From the NCBI GenBank assembly GCA_025084515.1, contig JAJAGP010000239.1, positions 143,883 to 207,882 on the forward strand: 64,000 nt of DNA, in the 5' to 3' direction. The notes beneath the pieces are model-generated. The model ran no database searches, was not told where the DNA came from, and worked only from the letters and a program-made list of their open reading frames with translations. The DNA comes from Ancistrus triradiatus. Lineage: Eukaryota > Chordata > Actinopteri > Siluriformes > Loricariidae. Position numbers and translations under genes: made by a program. How positions within the stretch are numbered: the first letter of the stretch is position 1; the number at the start of each line of letters is the position of its first letter. Positions 11,023 through 21,260 of this stretch are shown here, piece after piece.

Positions 11023-11640
11023 ATAAGTCCAAAAAGTCAGAAAGAGAAGGCAGAAAAAGAAAGAAAGCAAAAATATAGTCAATGATTTAAAATGTATTTT
11101 AATAAATTAAAATTAAGAAAAAGGAAGACAAAGAAAAAAAAACAATATATTTAATTGGAAAATATGTTAACAGTAAGAGAAAGAAGGAAATAATAATAAC
11201 AAGACAGAAAGGCAAAAAAAAGACAAATAGGTGAGAAAGTGGGAAGAAGAAGAAAAAAGAAAGAAAGGGTAAATAAATGGCATTTTAAATATTCTTATTA
11301 ATAAAATTAAAAGGAAAAAGAAATAAAAGTACAAACGGAAAGAAATAAAAACATAAAACGGGTAATGAAAGGAAGAACGACAGAAAGAGTATATTTAAAG
11401 TATGATATTAAAAAAATGAAAACTGGAAAGAAAAAAAGAGATGGACAGAAATAAAAAAAAATGTATAATGTATGTTATTCTCCATTTATATTAATTATTA
11501 AAGTAAAAAAGAAAGTAAAAGAAACACAACATGTAGGTACAAATAAAGAGGGGGGAAAAGAAAATGAAATAATAATACAATTATTTTAAAAATGAATGTA
11601 AAAAATCATTTACTCTTCTTGGTATGTTTCTTTTTTGTTT
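11023..11640. repeat. Degenerate A/G-rich tract
   Basis: The plus strand is strongly purine-rich (AAAGAAAG, GGAAAAAG, AAATAAAA words) for about 600 bases with almost no C. It looks like a decayed GAAA/AAAT simple repeat. Confidence 0.65.
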
Positions 11641-12299
11641 GTTTGTTTATTTGTTGTTGTTGTTTTTGTTAAGTACCTTAAGCAGCATTATCACCAGCAG
11701 CAGGAGGGGGTGAGGCCTCCATTATTCGCTTAGGGAAGTGTTAATTAGTGTTTTTGTAATTATGCTCTGGACTACTTGGCGTTATAATTGTTGTGAAACA
11801 GAGGCGCGTTTTTGGTAATGAGAGTCAGGAAAAGAGCTCGGCTTAATGAAGGGCAGGATTCAGACTCAGGACCTCAGAGGGGGCAGAAAATTCGGATTTA
11901 GAAAGCAGTCGATGAAAAGTTCCACCCTAAAAGAGCACAATTACAAAATCCATTTCCATTCAGAGCGAGGCCGAGCTGCGATTTTCACACAGCAGAGTTC
12001 AGAAATAGATCACCGCGGGAGGAACACGCTTACCCCCCACGTGGAGTAAATCCGTGTCAGGTCCTTTTTTGCCCGGGGCACGGAAAGAAATTTCACAGTC
12101 ATGAATTGTAATGTTTATTTTAAACACTCTGATCCAGCTTCTGATCTCCTGAAGGGTTAGGATTTCTAAGTGTATTATTATTGTTACTATAGGAGCCAAA
12201 AGTCTGTGGACGCCTAACACGTCACCATCAAAGTCATCACCATAAGTAACAATGTGGCCTTTACTAAGTCAGCCTGTAAGATGGCATTAGATTCTCGAG
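11641..12299. other. Unique interval
   Basis: No gene recognised. It contains TAATTA-rich DNA at 11735-11830 and a gccaaaagtctgtggacgcc string at 12197-12216 that resembles a decayed DNA-transposon terminus. Confidence 0.4.
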
Positions 12300-12490
12300 T
12301 ATCTGTAGCTGGTGGTATCTAGGTGGTTGCTAGGGTGTTACTAGAGGGTGTACCGCCGTCGTTGTGGTATAGCAGGTGATTGGTAGGAGTTTGGGAGGCT
12401 GTGACTAGGGGGTTGCTAGGGCGGTTGCCATGAGGTTGCTATGGTATCCCAGATGGTTGCTAGGTTGTTATGGTGTGTTATGGTTCATCA
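12300..12490. repeat. Degenerate GGTTGCTAGG minisatellite
   Basis: Repeated ggttgctagg, gtgttactag and ggttgctatgg words in one orientation, with a unit of about 10-13 bases and many substitutions. Confidence 0.75.
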
Positions 12491-12863
12491 TTTGGCGACT
12501 ATGGTCAAGGGGAAAAGAAAGCAGAAATATTTGAAGGAAGATGATGAAATACTGCTGAAACAGAACAGAACTTAACTAAAAACAAAACAAACAATAAACA
12601 AAAAAACAACAAAGAAATAAGAGAGAAAAATGATAGACAGGAGTAAGAAAGTATTAGTGAAACTTATTATGAAGAAAAGAAAAGTTACACAAATCAAATA
12701 AATGAAGGGGAGAACAAAAAATAAAACTAAGAAACATGTTTAAATGGAAGAATAACAGAATCCGAGAGGGGCCCAGAAGGTCCGGGTACAGATTTTAACA
12801 GAACGGGTACAAGTTCCTTAGGGGCAACAAATCAGAGAAATGGAGAACAGATGTGATTGATTT

Positions 12864-12865
<2 letters not shown>

Positions 12866-12935
<70 letters not shown>
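12866..12935. repeat. (GT)35 microsatellite
   Basis: Uninterrupted GT run. Confidence 0.97.
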
Positions 12936-13041
12936 TTCAATTCAAATTTACAAGCGCTATTAACTTTTTAATTTCAGTCTGTAATTGAAATATGATTTTT
13001 ATACACGATCCGTCACAGAATTCTTTACAGCAGAGTGTACG

Positions 13042-13047
<6 letters not shown>

Positions 13048-13103
<56 letters not shown>
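13048..13103. repeat. (GT)28 microsatellite
   Basis: Second long GT run, about 110 bases downstream of the previous one and in the same orientation. Confidence 0.97.
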
Positions 13104-13105
<2 letters not shown>

Positions 13106-13435
13106 GATGAATGGTCGCAGTACAGATAAATGGGCGCTGGTTTAGCAGAACTGCCCTCTCGGCACCTTTTGTCGCTGACGTTCTTCGGGCTGCGATTGAA
13201 TCGATACTCTGCGTAATTCTGCCGCTCGGTTTTTCGGGTTAATGGAGTCGCTCTGCTGTCTGACGGAGAGAGAGAGTGGAGACGCTGAGGAGGATAAACC
13301 AGATCAGAGATCAAACCCTGCCCAAAAACGGAACCGTGTGACAAATGCACCATCAACTACCTAACACCAAAAATATCGAGACGGTCATTGCATTAAAGCA
13401 AAGCATTTAGGAACAACTTTTACTCAGCTCGTTTT

Positions 13436-14046
13436 AATTCCTGCAGCACACTCGGCCTGCACCCCACCCTCTGCCACTGGCCACTGGACTTCCTGACTGG
13501 CAGGCCCCGGTCCGTCAGGACTGGCAACAGGACTTCAGTCGGTATCACCACCTACACCGGGACTCCACAGGGAGGTGTCCTCAGCCCTGTCCGCTACACC
13601 CTGTTCACCCATGACTCTGTCACCTACCACAAGAACAACAACTTCCTGAAGTTCACCGAAGACAGTGACAGGACGTAGATGAACTGGCGGAGATGAAGTG
13701 GCCACCAGGAGCGAGGTGTCCGGTCTGGTGTCACGGGGTGAGAACACCAACCTCACCCTCAACACGGACCAGACGAAGGAGCTGATAGTGGACATGAGGA
13801 AGGGGAGGAGACCTCATCAGCCACTGTCCACCCCTGAGCTTGTAGTGCAGAGGGTGAGCAGCTTTAAATGCCCAGTCATCAGTGAGGACTTCACATGGAC
13901 GTTGTTTTTGTACTAGTTATTTGGTTTATTCTTTCTTGCTTCATTGTATATTTCTTTTTTTTTCTTTTTCTATTTACAATTCTTGGTGAGGAGCAAAGAA
14001 AGAACTTCCTTACTTTGCAAATGATAATAAACTCTTTGACTATGAA
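13436..14046 (+). pseudogene. Rex1/CR1-like LINE reverse transcriptase fossil
   Basis: The plus strand encodes pieces of a non-LTR reverse transcriptase. TLGLHPTLCHWPLDFLTGRP is followed by TGTPQGGVLSPVRYTLFTHD (13556-13618), matching the conserved box TGxPQGxVLSPLLY. After that comes FLKFTEDSD (about 13636), where functional copies have FADD, so the catalytic site is altered. In another frame, NTNLTLNTDQTKELIVDMRK and VQRVSSFKCPVISEDFTWTL (13746-13903) continue the domain. Frames switch near 13680 and several stops intervene. The tail runs to an aataaactctttgactatga end near 14046. Only the C-terminal half of the polymerase survives, as expected of a 5'-truncated LINE insertion. Confidence 0.8.
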
Positions 14047-14069
14047 ACACTGACCAAAGATGATCTTTT

Positions 14070-15165
14070 TACAATTAGAAGGAACTCTCTCGGTTCCTGG
14101 TTCCTGGTTCCTGGTTCATCTTCCCTGCACTTTGTAGTCTCTATTCCTTCTCTTTTAGTTCTGGTTATTTTCCTGATTTATTATTCCCAAAACTTAATTC
14201 CTTACTCCTAATGTTCCTCTTTCTGATTTCTACATTCAACTTTCAGCTTCTTATATTGGCTGCCCAAAGAGGATGGGTCCCTATTTGAGTCTTGGTCCTC
14301 CCAAGGTTTCTTCTCTGTAAGCTTTGGGGAGTTTTTCCTTGCCACTGTCGACTCAGGCTTGCTCAAATATATTTGTAAAGCTGCTTTGAGACAATGCTGC
14401 GTTGTAAAAGTGCTATATAAGTAAATTTGACTTGACTTGACTTATATTCCAGGTCTTATTTCTAGTTCCTATCTGCGGTTTATATTGCCCAGGTCTTAGT
14501 TCATGGTTCCTGTGCTCCAGTAACTCATTTCTAGATTATAGTTCCTGATTCCTATGTTCTATGTTCTTCTTATTCCTAGGTCTTAAGATTCTGATTACTT
14601 TGTATGTTAATTTCTACATTCAAGTTTGAGCTTCTTATTTCTCAGGTTATTATTTATGCTAACTCATTTCAAGTTCCTAGCTCCTGTTCCTTAGCCACTA
14701 GTTCCTAGTTCTTATTTCTTATAATCTGGTCCTAGTTGTTGGTTCCTGTTTTCCAGTTTCTGATTTCTGTGTTTAAATTCCCACTGTCTCCAAGTTCCAA
14801 GTTTCTCGTTTTTGTTCCCTTATTTCTAAGTGATGTTGACTAATTACTGGACCGTAGTTCCTGTTCTTTAGCTCTTAGTACCCCTAGTTTTTATTCCTAG
14901 CTCCTTCTTCCTGGTTCCTGTGCTCCAGTACCTAATTTCTAGATTGTAGTTCCTGATTCCTATGTTCTACAGTCTTATTGCCAGGCCTAAGGTTTTGATT
15001 ACTTGGTCCTAGTTTTTAATTTTTACATCCTAGTCCCTGTGTTCCTTCAGTAACTAGTACCATTCCCAATCTGATTTTTAGGTTTAAGTTCTTAGTTTCT
15101 AGTTTTCAGTTCCTTATTTCTAGGGCATGTTGACCTGGGAATAAGAATGTGGGTCATAATGATCA
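14070..15165. repeat. Degenerate TAGTTCCTRGTTCC minisatellite, left block
   Basis: Dense repetition of tagttcct, gttcctgat, tcctagttctt and tatttctag words in pyrimidine orientation, interrupted by the ACTTG-tailed repeat. The unit is short and irregular. The last 30 bases switch to the complementary orientation (gaataagaatgtggg, gatcaggaac) just before the gypsy LTR. Confidence 0.75.
14258..14444 (+). repeat. ACTTG-tailed interspersed repeat, copy 1
   Basis: The repeat contains gagtcttggtcctcccaagg, ttccttgccactgtcg and gctttgagacaatgctg, and ends ttgacttgacttgactt. It is widespread in fish; five copies lie in this window (38211, 39589, 55963 and 58062 are the others). It has no coding capacity and behaves like a SINE or a LINE 3'-tail fragment. 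I cannot assign its family with confidence. Confidence 0.8.
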
Positions 15166-15170
15166 GGAAC

Positions 15171-15445
15171 TGTAACGGCGGTGGTAGTCAGGAGACAAAC
15201 GCAGGCAGTAGAGAGAGAGAACGGAGGCTGAATTGCAGGTAATAATCACTTTGTTTATTTAAGGGAGCTATTGGAACGAGGCAGGAACCTTGTTGTGTAG
15301 CGGCGTGAATGTGAATGAGTGGTGGTATATGTATGGTAGTGGAGGGAGGTCGGAAACGGGAACAGGTGCAGGTGATCAGTAGACAGGCGAGGACGAGCGT
15401 GGTGGATTGCGTGTGTCGGGAGCGGCGCTGGTAGGGGGCGTGACA
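15171..15445 (-). repeat. 3' LTR of the gypsy element
   Basis: On the element strand it starts TGTCACGCC and ends CGCCGTTACA, so it has TG...CA ends. It differs from the 5' LTR at three transitions. A TTTATT at 15254-15259 (AATAAA on the element strand) is the likely polyadenylation signal. Confidence 0.95.
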
Positions 15446-16142
15446 GTACCCCCCCTCGAAGGACTTGTGCCGGCGGGGCCGGGGGGCCGGCCGGTCGGGC
15501 CGTGCGGCGTGGAACTCCCGGATGAGAAGAGGATCCAGAATGTCCTTGGCGTCCACCCAGCAGTTTTCCTCGGGGCCGTAACCCTCCCACTCCACCAGGT
15601 ATTGGAGGCACGTACCTCTCCGACGGGAATCCAGGAGGCGGTGGACCGTGTAAGTGTCTGACGGGCCGGCGAGCGGGGGCTGTGCCGCAGGAAAGGCCTC
15701 CGCCAGTGGGCCCGGGGACCAGGGTTTCAGCAGCGAGACATGGAATGAGGGAGAGACGCGCATGTGAGAAGACAGTTGTAAACGGTACGTGACGTCATTG
15801 ACGCGGCAAACAATTTTGTAAGGACCCAGAAAACGCGGAGAAAACGGGGTCTGGCGATAGCCAGACTCGGTCTCCTGGTTGGAAGACGGGAGCCGAGCGT
15901 CGGTGCCGGTCCGCATGCCTCTTGTATTGACGGATGGCCTGGTCGATCTTGAGGTGGACCTGACACCAGACGTCCTCGCCGCGGTGGAACCAGTCATCCA
16001 CGGCAGGGGCGTCCGAGAGTGTAGAATCCCATGGCACGAACGGAGGTTGGAAGCCCAGGACGCATTGGAACGGTGTGAGCCCTGTGGAGGAATGACGGAG
16101 GGAGTTCTGGCCGATCTCCGCCCACGGAAGGAACTGAGACTA
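15446..16142 (-). pseudogene. Integrase C-terminus with GPY/F module and chromodomain
   Basis: Downstream of an in-frame TAG (16140-16142) the integrase frame continues to PAVDDWFHRGEDVW and PVFQPGDRVWLSP (about 15850), then shifts. In the next frame comes the GPY/F module PRFLGPYKIVCRVNDVTYRL (15782-15841), ending FHVSLLKPW. A chromodomain follows at 15503-15658 (TYTVHRLLDSRRRG, then YLVEWEGYGPEENCWVDA). Chromodomains in this family bind modified histone tails and steer integration. The aromatic cage residues Y, W and W appear present. The last codons run into the polypurine tract. Confidence 0.85.
15449..15457 (-). other. Polypurine tract (second-strand primer)
   Basis: Element-strand GAGGGGGGG lies three bases before the 3' LTR, the expected position of the plus-strand primer of reverse transcription. 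Confidence 0.8.
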
Positions 16143-16960
16143 GTCGTGGGGATTGTGCATGCAGTAGCATCTGAGGAACTTCTTGAGTTCTTGATTCGAG
16201 TGCTCGCACTGCCCGTTAGTCTGAGGGTGATAGCCCGAGGAAAGGCTGACCGTGGAGCCCAGCTTGTTCACGAAAGCCCGCCAGACTGCAGAGGTGAACT
16301 GAGGCCCTCGATCCGAGAGGATGTCCTCAGGGATGCCGAAGTTCCGGAAGACGTGTTCGAAAAGGCATTCCGCTGTCTGGAGTGCGGTGGTGACCTTCGG
16401 AAGCGGGATGAAGCGAACGGCACGGGAGAAGCGGTCGATGACCGAGAGGACGGCCGTGTATCCTTGGGAGGAAGGGAGATCCGTGACGAAATCGAGGGCT
16501 ATGTGGGACCAAGGTCTTTGCGGCACGGGCAGAGGGCAGAGCAGGCCAGACGGAAGAGTGCGAGGGGTCTTGGCTTGAGCGCAAGTGTTGCAGGAGGTCA
16601 CGAAGCGATGCACGTCCCTGAGCATGTTCTCCCACCAGTAGTGTGATGCCAAGAGTTGGTAGGTCCGGGTCTCCCCAGGATGGCCCGAACACAGGGACAG
16701 GTGGGCCCAGGCGAGGAGGCGGCCGCGGAAGTCCGCGGGCACGAACTTCTTGTTCTGCGGGCATTTCGGCGGAGTGTGCGTTTGGGAGAGCCTTTCATCC
16801 AGTTCACGGTCAAGGTCCCATTGTATCGCGCCGATGGTACATGAGGTTGGGAGAATGGTTGTGGGCGTTTCGGGATCGGCTGGGTCTGGGTCGAGGCTGC
16901 GAGACAGAGCATTTAGTGTTCTTAGACCCTGGGCGAAAAGTGATGGCGAATGTGAAGCGG
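16140..16960 (-). pseudogene. Integrase zinc-binding and catalytic core
   Basis: On the minus strand a long open stretch carries the H2C2 zinc-binding module (HLSLCSGHPGETRT, later CNTCAQAK) and then the catalytic core. The first aspartate is in HIALDFVTDLP, the second in LSDRGPQFTSAVW, and the glutamate in NGQCEHSNQELKKFL. There are exactly 35 residues between the second D and the E, so the D,D35E triad is intact. The frame ends at TAG 16142-16140, where the family normally has tryptophan (a TGG to TAG change). It joins the RNase H region by a frameshift near 16918. Confidence 0.9.
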
Positions 16961-18025
16961 GAAAAGAAAAGAGACCAGCGAGCTTGACGGGCGTTGAGGC
17001 GCTTGGCTGAACGGAGGTACTCCAAGTTTTTGTGATCCGTAAGGACCGTGAAGAGATATTTGGATCCCTCGAGCCAGTGCCGCCATTCCTCCAGGGCCAG
17101 CTTGATTGCCAGCAGTTCGCGGTCACCCACATCATAGTTGCGTTCTGCTGGCGTGAGCTTGTGCAAAAAAAAACGCCACCGGTCGCAGCTTGGGGGGCAC
17201 GCCAAGACGCTGTGAAAGAACGGCACCCACTCCTACAGACGATGCGTCGACCTCCAGGACGAAGGCCCGTTCCGGATCGGGATGGCCCAGGACAGGAGCT
17301 CGTACGAACGCGGACTTGAGTGAAGCGAAGGCCCGCTCAGCATCAGAGTTCCAGCAGAGAGAGCGGGGGGGCTGCCTTGTAGGAGAGCGGTGAGGGGCGC
17401 CACCGTGCGGCTGAAATTCCGGATAAAGCGGCGATAGAAATTGCCGAATCCTAGGAAACGCTGCAACTGCTTGATGGAATCCGGCAAAGGCCAGTCGAGG
17501 ACGGCGGAGAGTTTGGTTTTGTCCATGGCCACCCCGGAGGGGGAGATTACAAAACCCAAATAACGCACCGACTGGGTGTGAAAGGCGCACTTTTCTGCCT
17601 TGACTCGGAGGTGGTAGAGGCGAAGTCTCTCGAGCACCTGGCGGACGTGTGTTATGTGGGTAGCGAAGTCGGGCAAGTACACCAGAATGTCGTCCAGGTA
17701 CACTGTAACGAACCGGCCCAGCATGTCTCGGAGCACGTCGTTAATAAACGCCTGGAAGAAGGAGGGAGCGTTCGCCAGACCGAAGAGCATGACTAGATAC
17801 TCGTAATGACCGGTGCTGGTGCTGAATGCGGTTTTTCATTCATCCCCCTCTCTGGCACGGACCAGGTTGTATGCGTTGCGGAGATCCAACTTGGTGAACC
17901 AGCGGGCTGTGCGAAGCTGTTCGAGGGCTGAGGGTACCAGAGGGAGTGGGTAGGTGTAACTGCGAGAGATGCGATTGAGTCCCCTGTAGTCGATACAAGG
18001 CCGGAGGCCACCGGAATGAGGTCGA
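16918..18025 (-). pseudogene. Reverse transcriptase and RNase H of the gypsy element
   Basis: The reverse transcriptase resumes at PCIDYRGLNRI (about 18000), continues FTKLDLRNAYNLVR, and reaches GHYEYLVMLFGLANAP. The catalytic YLDDILVY box has its aspartates at about 17689-17694. A TGA at 17838-17836 replaces a tryptophan codon. About 55 residues of the fingers subdomain between CAIDLIP and GGLRPCIDYRG are deleted. Frameshifts occur near 17400 and in an A9 run at 17165-17173. RNase H follows (NYDVGDRELLAIKLALEEW, TDHKNLEYLRSAKRLNARQA). The sequence is readable but cannot yield one polypeptide. Confidence 0.9.
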
Positions 18026-18584
18026 TGGCGCAGTCATAGGGACGATGCGGAGGAAGAGGAGGAGGTGAATCCCTGGCGAAGATCGAGGATAAGTCCCTGT
18101 ACTGTTCAGGCACGTTGTCCGGGAGAGGGACGGAATCCGCGAGCGGGAGTGTGTGGATTTGCAGAGTCGGATGGCGCAGGCAGTTGTTATGACACCACGG
18201 AGACCAGCGGACGATCTCGCGGGAGGACCAGGAGATAAGGGGGTCGTGAAGGCAAAGCCAGGGAAGCCCCAGGATGACAGGATAGGCGAGAGGCTTTACC
18301 GGGAGCAGGGCGATGGATTCCTGGTGAGTGGCACTAGTAACCAGGCAGAGAGGAGCAGTGATGCGGGTGAGCAGGCCCGGGCCTAGTGGGCATCCGTCGG
18401 CCGCGATGATTCTGCGTTCGGTCTTGAGCGCAGAGCAAGGGATCTTCCATTCAATGATGAGGCGTTCCGCGATGAAGTTCCCCTGGGTGCCGGAGTCGAT
18501 CAGGGCTGTAACAGACACGTCGGTGTGAGCGAGCCGCAAGAGCACCGGTAAGACGAAGGAGGCATAAGGATGGTTTCGACTCAC
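18020..18584 (-). pseudogene. Aspartic protease region and start of reverse transcriptase
   Basis: The minus-strand frame beginning at 18584 encodes a retropepsin-like domain. ALIDSGTQGNFIA carries the D-S-G catalytic triad (aspartate codon 18497-18495), and VILGLPWLCLHDP is the conserved flank near the domain end. It continues into PEQYRDLSSIFARD and LPPHRPYDCAIDL, the lead-in to reverse transcriptase, then hits the deletion and frameshift near 18020. In intact relatives this is part of one Gag-Pol polyprotein; here it overlaps the Gag stop in another frame. Confidence 0.85.
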
Positions 18585-19300
18585 CCGTGGCGTGTGTGTG
18601 TGGTCCCTGGCACGCGTGTGGGTCGATCCTCGGCGGAGAGTTGAGCGCGGCCGATCTCCATAGGCTCAGCAGGAGGTGAGGGGTCACGGGCATCCCCTGG
18701 GACGGCTCGAGGGGCCGGACGAGGAACAGAGACGGGCCGTGGGATGAGGAGCTGGTCCTGCCGCAGAGTGAACAAAACGTCACCGGCGGATCTTCCCTCG
18801 CGGGAATGCTGAAACACGGCGCGGAAGGCTGTCAGGAACTTCGCGTAGTCCTTTGCCTCTTCACCTTGTTGAGACCAGATGGCAGTGGCATAATCCAGTG
18901 CTCGTCCAGAGAGGAGGGACACTACCAAGGCGATTCGGGAGGCGTCGGACTCCGGTGGTGCCTGGGTGAAACATAATTCACACTGCAGAATGCAACCCTC
19001 ACAACGGCCCGGGTCGCCGTCATATTTACCCGGTAGAGCGATTTTGTAGGCTGACTGATGTTCCCGCGGAGGACTGGGAGGAAGCAGAACGAAGGCGGGT
19101 AGCACCACGGCGGCAGGTGGCGTCAGCTGAGCGACACGCTGGGCAAGCTCTTCGAACAAGGGAACCAGTGAGCCGAGCGAGCGTTGATGGTCCGCCAGTA
19201 AAGACACCGCCCAGGCCACTTCCTGGATCTGAGAGCGGAGTTCGGCGATCTGCTCTGCTGAAGTCGCGGTGGGGCTGGGACTACTAGCCGCTGTCTCCAT
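18581..19300 (-). pseudogene. Gag capsid protein, C-terminally deleted
   Basis: The start at 19300 (METAASSPSPTATSAEQIAE) lies 17 bases inside the 5' LTR boundary. This matches the short leader of self-primed elements, and a heptad-like segment (IAELRSQIQEVAWAVSLLADH) follows. The retrotransposon Gag capsid region is clear: ALPGKYDGDPGRCEGCILQC, then IALVVSLLSGRALDYATAIW and FLTAFRAVFQHSREGR. After LFTLRQ the sequence jumps into a proline-rich part. EPMEIGRAQLSAED is then followed directly by RPTRVPG, so the CCHC zinc knuckle expected here is missing. The protein would be about 239 residues and unlikely to package RNA normally. Confidence 0.88.
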
Positions 19301-19306
19301 GCTGCG

Positions 19307-19315
19307 GCTACACAA
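19307..19315 (-). promoter_or_regulatory. Predicted self-primer binding site
   Basis: Element-strand TTGTGTAGC lies two bases after the 5' LTR. It is the exact complement of GCTACACAA at 19440-19448 inside the LTR, near the predicted transcript start. Tf1 and sushi-type elements prime reverse transcription by folding the RNA 5' end back onto such a site instead of using a tRNA. No TGG-beginning tRNA-type site is seen at this position. Confidence 0.6.
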
Positions 19316-19317
19316 AC

Positions 19318-19592
19318 TGTAACGGCGGTGGTAGTCAGGAGACAAACGCAGGCAGTAGAGAGAGAGAACGGAGGCTGAATTGCAGGTAATAATCACTTTG
19401 TTTATTTAAGGGAGCTATTGGAACGAGGCAGGAACCTTGTTGTGTAGCGGCGTGAATGTGAATGAGTGGTGGTATATGTATGGTAGCGGAGGGAGGTCGG
19501 AAACGGGAACAGGTGCAGGTGATCAGCAGACAGGCGAGGACGAGCGTGGTAGATTGCGTGTGTCGGGAGCGGCGCTGGTAGGGGGCGTGACA
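19318..19592 (-). repeat. 5' LTR of the gypsy element
   Basis: TG...CA ended, 275 bp, 99 percent identical to the 3' LTR. It is followed by the 5-bp duplication GGAAC. Confidence 0.95.
19440..19480 (-). promoter_or_regulatory. LTR core promoter and RNA start
   Basis: On the element strand a TACATATACC TATA-like box (19471-19480) lies about 25-30 bases upstream of GCCGCTACACAA (19440-19450). This is a plausible start site, and it fits because those first bases pair with the primer site at 19307-19315. Confidence 0.5.
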
Positions 19593-19597
19593 GGAAC

Positions 19598-20000
19598 TAT
19601 AATTCAGAAATGAGAAACTACAGCAGAATAAGGAATAAGGAATCAAAACTAGGGCTACTAAGTGCTAAAGAACAGGAACTAAGAACTGGGCATTGGAAAC
19701 TGTAGATATGAAACAGGAACTATTGCCAAATAAGCTGTGAATAAGAAACCGAGACAGTGGAACACAGAAATCAGTAACAAAAATACAGTACCCAAGAACT
19801 AGGATCTACAAATCAAAGCTATTTGTACTAAGAGATAAAGAACAGGAACTAGGAATCAGTCTTAGATTCTGATTATTTGGTCCTAGTTTTTTTAGATTTA
19901 ATTTTTAGATTCTAGTCCTTGTGTCTTCCTAATATTTAGATTGTAGATTCTTAGTTCCTGTTCTTTAGTTCGTAGATCTAGTTCTTACTCATACTTTTCT
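19598..20000. repeat. Degenerate AGGAACTA minisatellite, right block
   Basis: Right-hand continuation of the array invaded by the gypsy element. 19598-19850 is in the complementary purine orientation (aggaactaagaactgg, gaaactgtagatatg). From about 19860 it flips back to ggtcctagtttt / tagttcctgtt. Confidence 0.7.
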
Positions 20001-20400
20001 GGCCCTCTCGGTCTTATATTGTTCTCAGATGCAGTTTTGGGTTTTAAAGGGTTAAAGTATTAATGTGGGAGAAATATGACTGTATAACCTCCTCCATCCA
20101 TCACATCCCTGTACTGTAATCGGCCTCCGACAGAAACGCTCACACACCCCATCAACCGAAAACCTGAGCAGCATCCCAGATCACCGCGCCTCAACATCCT
20201 CCCTTCAGTCCCCCTACAGAGTGTACACTTCACTCCCTCCAATGTTCTACAATCCACCTGTGGGATTAAACACACCAAACACACCGTCTCTGCAGCACAG
20301 ACGTCAGAAACACTCAGTACCCTGCTTTATAGCTTTATATCCTTACCGGGGCCTTAATATTATAAATATTCTAAAACACGGACAGTGGCAAGCATATGTG
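20001..20400. other. Unique interval
   Basis: No gene or repeat family recognised. Confidence 0.4.
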
Positions 20401-21260
20401 TAACATTCCGAATAACTGCCACAGTGTTACAGAGCGTAACCCGAACAACACAAAGCTTACCTGGAGTGGTACTAAGCACAGATCTAACATTACAAAACAT
20501 GGAGTGTTACAAAGCACAGCCAGAGTATAATAAGCCATAGTTTATTGTTATGAAGCATAGTTGTTGTGTTACGAAGCATAAATGTTATGAAGTCTAGTCG
20601 TAGTGGATTGAGGCATAGTAGGCGTGTTAGAATTTCCGGTGCAGTATAACCGGAGTGTTACGAAAAGTAGTTTCAGTGTCACAAAGCAGCATTGGAATGT
20701 TATGAAGCGCAGTTACAGTGTTACGAATCATAGTCGGAGTGTTACAAAGCTCATCTTTCTTTTTCTCTTCCTTTCTCTCTTTTGTTCTTTCAGAGCATAG
20801 TTGTTGTGTTACAAAGAACAAATGGAGTGTTACGCAGCATAAACAGAAAGCTATGAAGCATAGGTGCAGTGTTACAAAACATGGGTGGAATGTACAAAGT
20901 TTGAGTGAAGCATAGTCGTAGTGTAATGAGGCGTTTTTGGAGTGTTACAAAGCACAGGTGAAATGCTTTAATACATAGCTTTAGTGTGATGAAACATAGG
21001 TGGCATGTTTTGAAAAATAGGCAGAATGTTACAAATCATACCTAGAGTGTTACAAACCATAGCTGTACTGTTTGTTACGAAGCACAGTCATATGGTAATT
21101 AGGCAATGTTGGAGTGTTACGAATGTAACCTTGTGTCTGTCATTAAACAGCCATTGATGCTGAAAGCAACGTTAAATAAACTAAAACAAACGAAGCACAG
21201 CTTGTGTTACCATGCAAAGTTGGAGTGTTACAAAGCAGACTTCGTTGTTAGTTGAAGTTA
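20400..21260. repeat. ~21-bp GTGTTACAAAGCATAG minisatellite
   Basis: Repeated gtgttacaaagcata, gttatgaagcatag and gtgttacgaagcatag words about 20-23 bases apart with many substitutions. Interruptions are a pyrimidine tract at 20752-20792 and non-repeat DNA at 21125-21190. Confidence 0.85.

Larger units (their letters stand above)
15171..19592 (-). mobile_element. Ty3/gypsy chromodomain retrotransposon (Tf1/sushi-like), complete but defective
   Basis: Two 275-bp LTRs (15171-15445 and 19318-19592) bound 3872 bp of internal sequence, and the same 5-bp duplication GGAAC (15166-15170 and 19593-19597) flanks the whole. Reading the minus strand, the order is 5' LTR, primer site, Gag, protease, reverse transcriptase, RNase H, integrase with chromodomain, polypurine tract, 3' LTR. 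That order and the chromodomain place it among vertebrate chromoviruses of the sushi type. The LTRs differ at only three positions (about 1.1 percent), so insertion was recent. Yet at least eight frameshifts, deletions or stops break the coding region. The locus probably copied itself with proteins supplied by an intact relative. Confidence 0.95.

Noticed and set aside
16643..16987. Plus-strand open frames opposite the gypsy integrase and RNase H
   Set aside because: Antisense shadows of GC-rich coding sequence; the minus-strand frames carry the conserved motifs.
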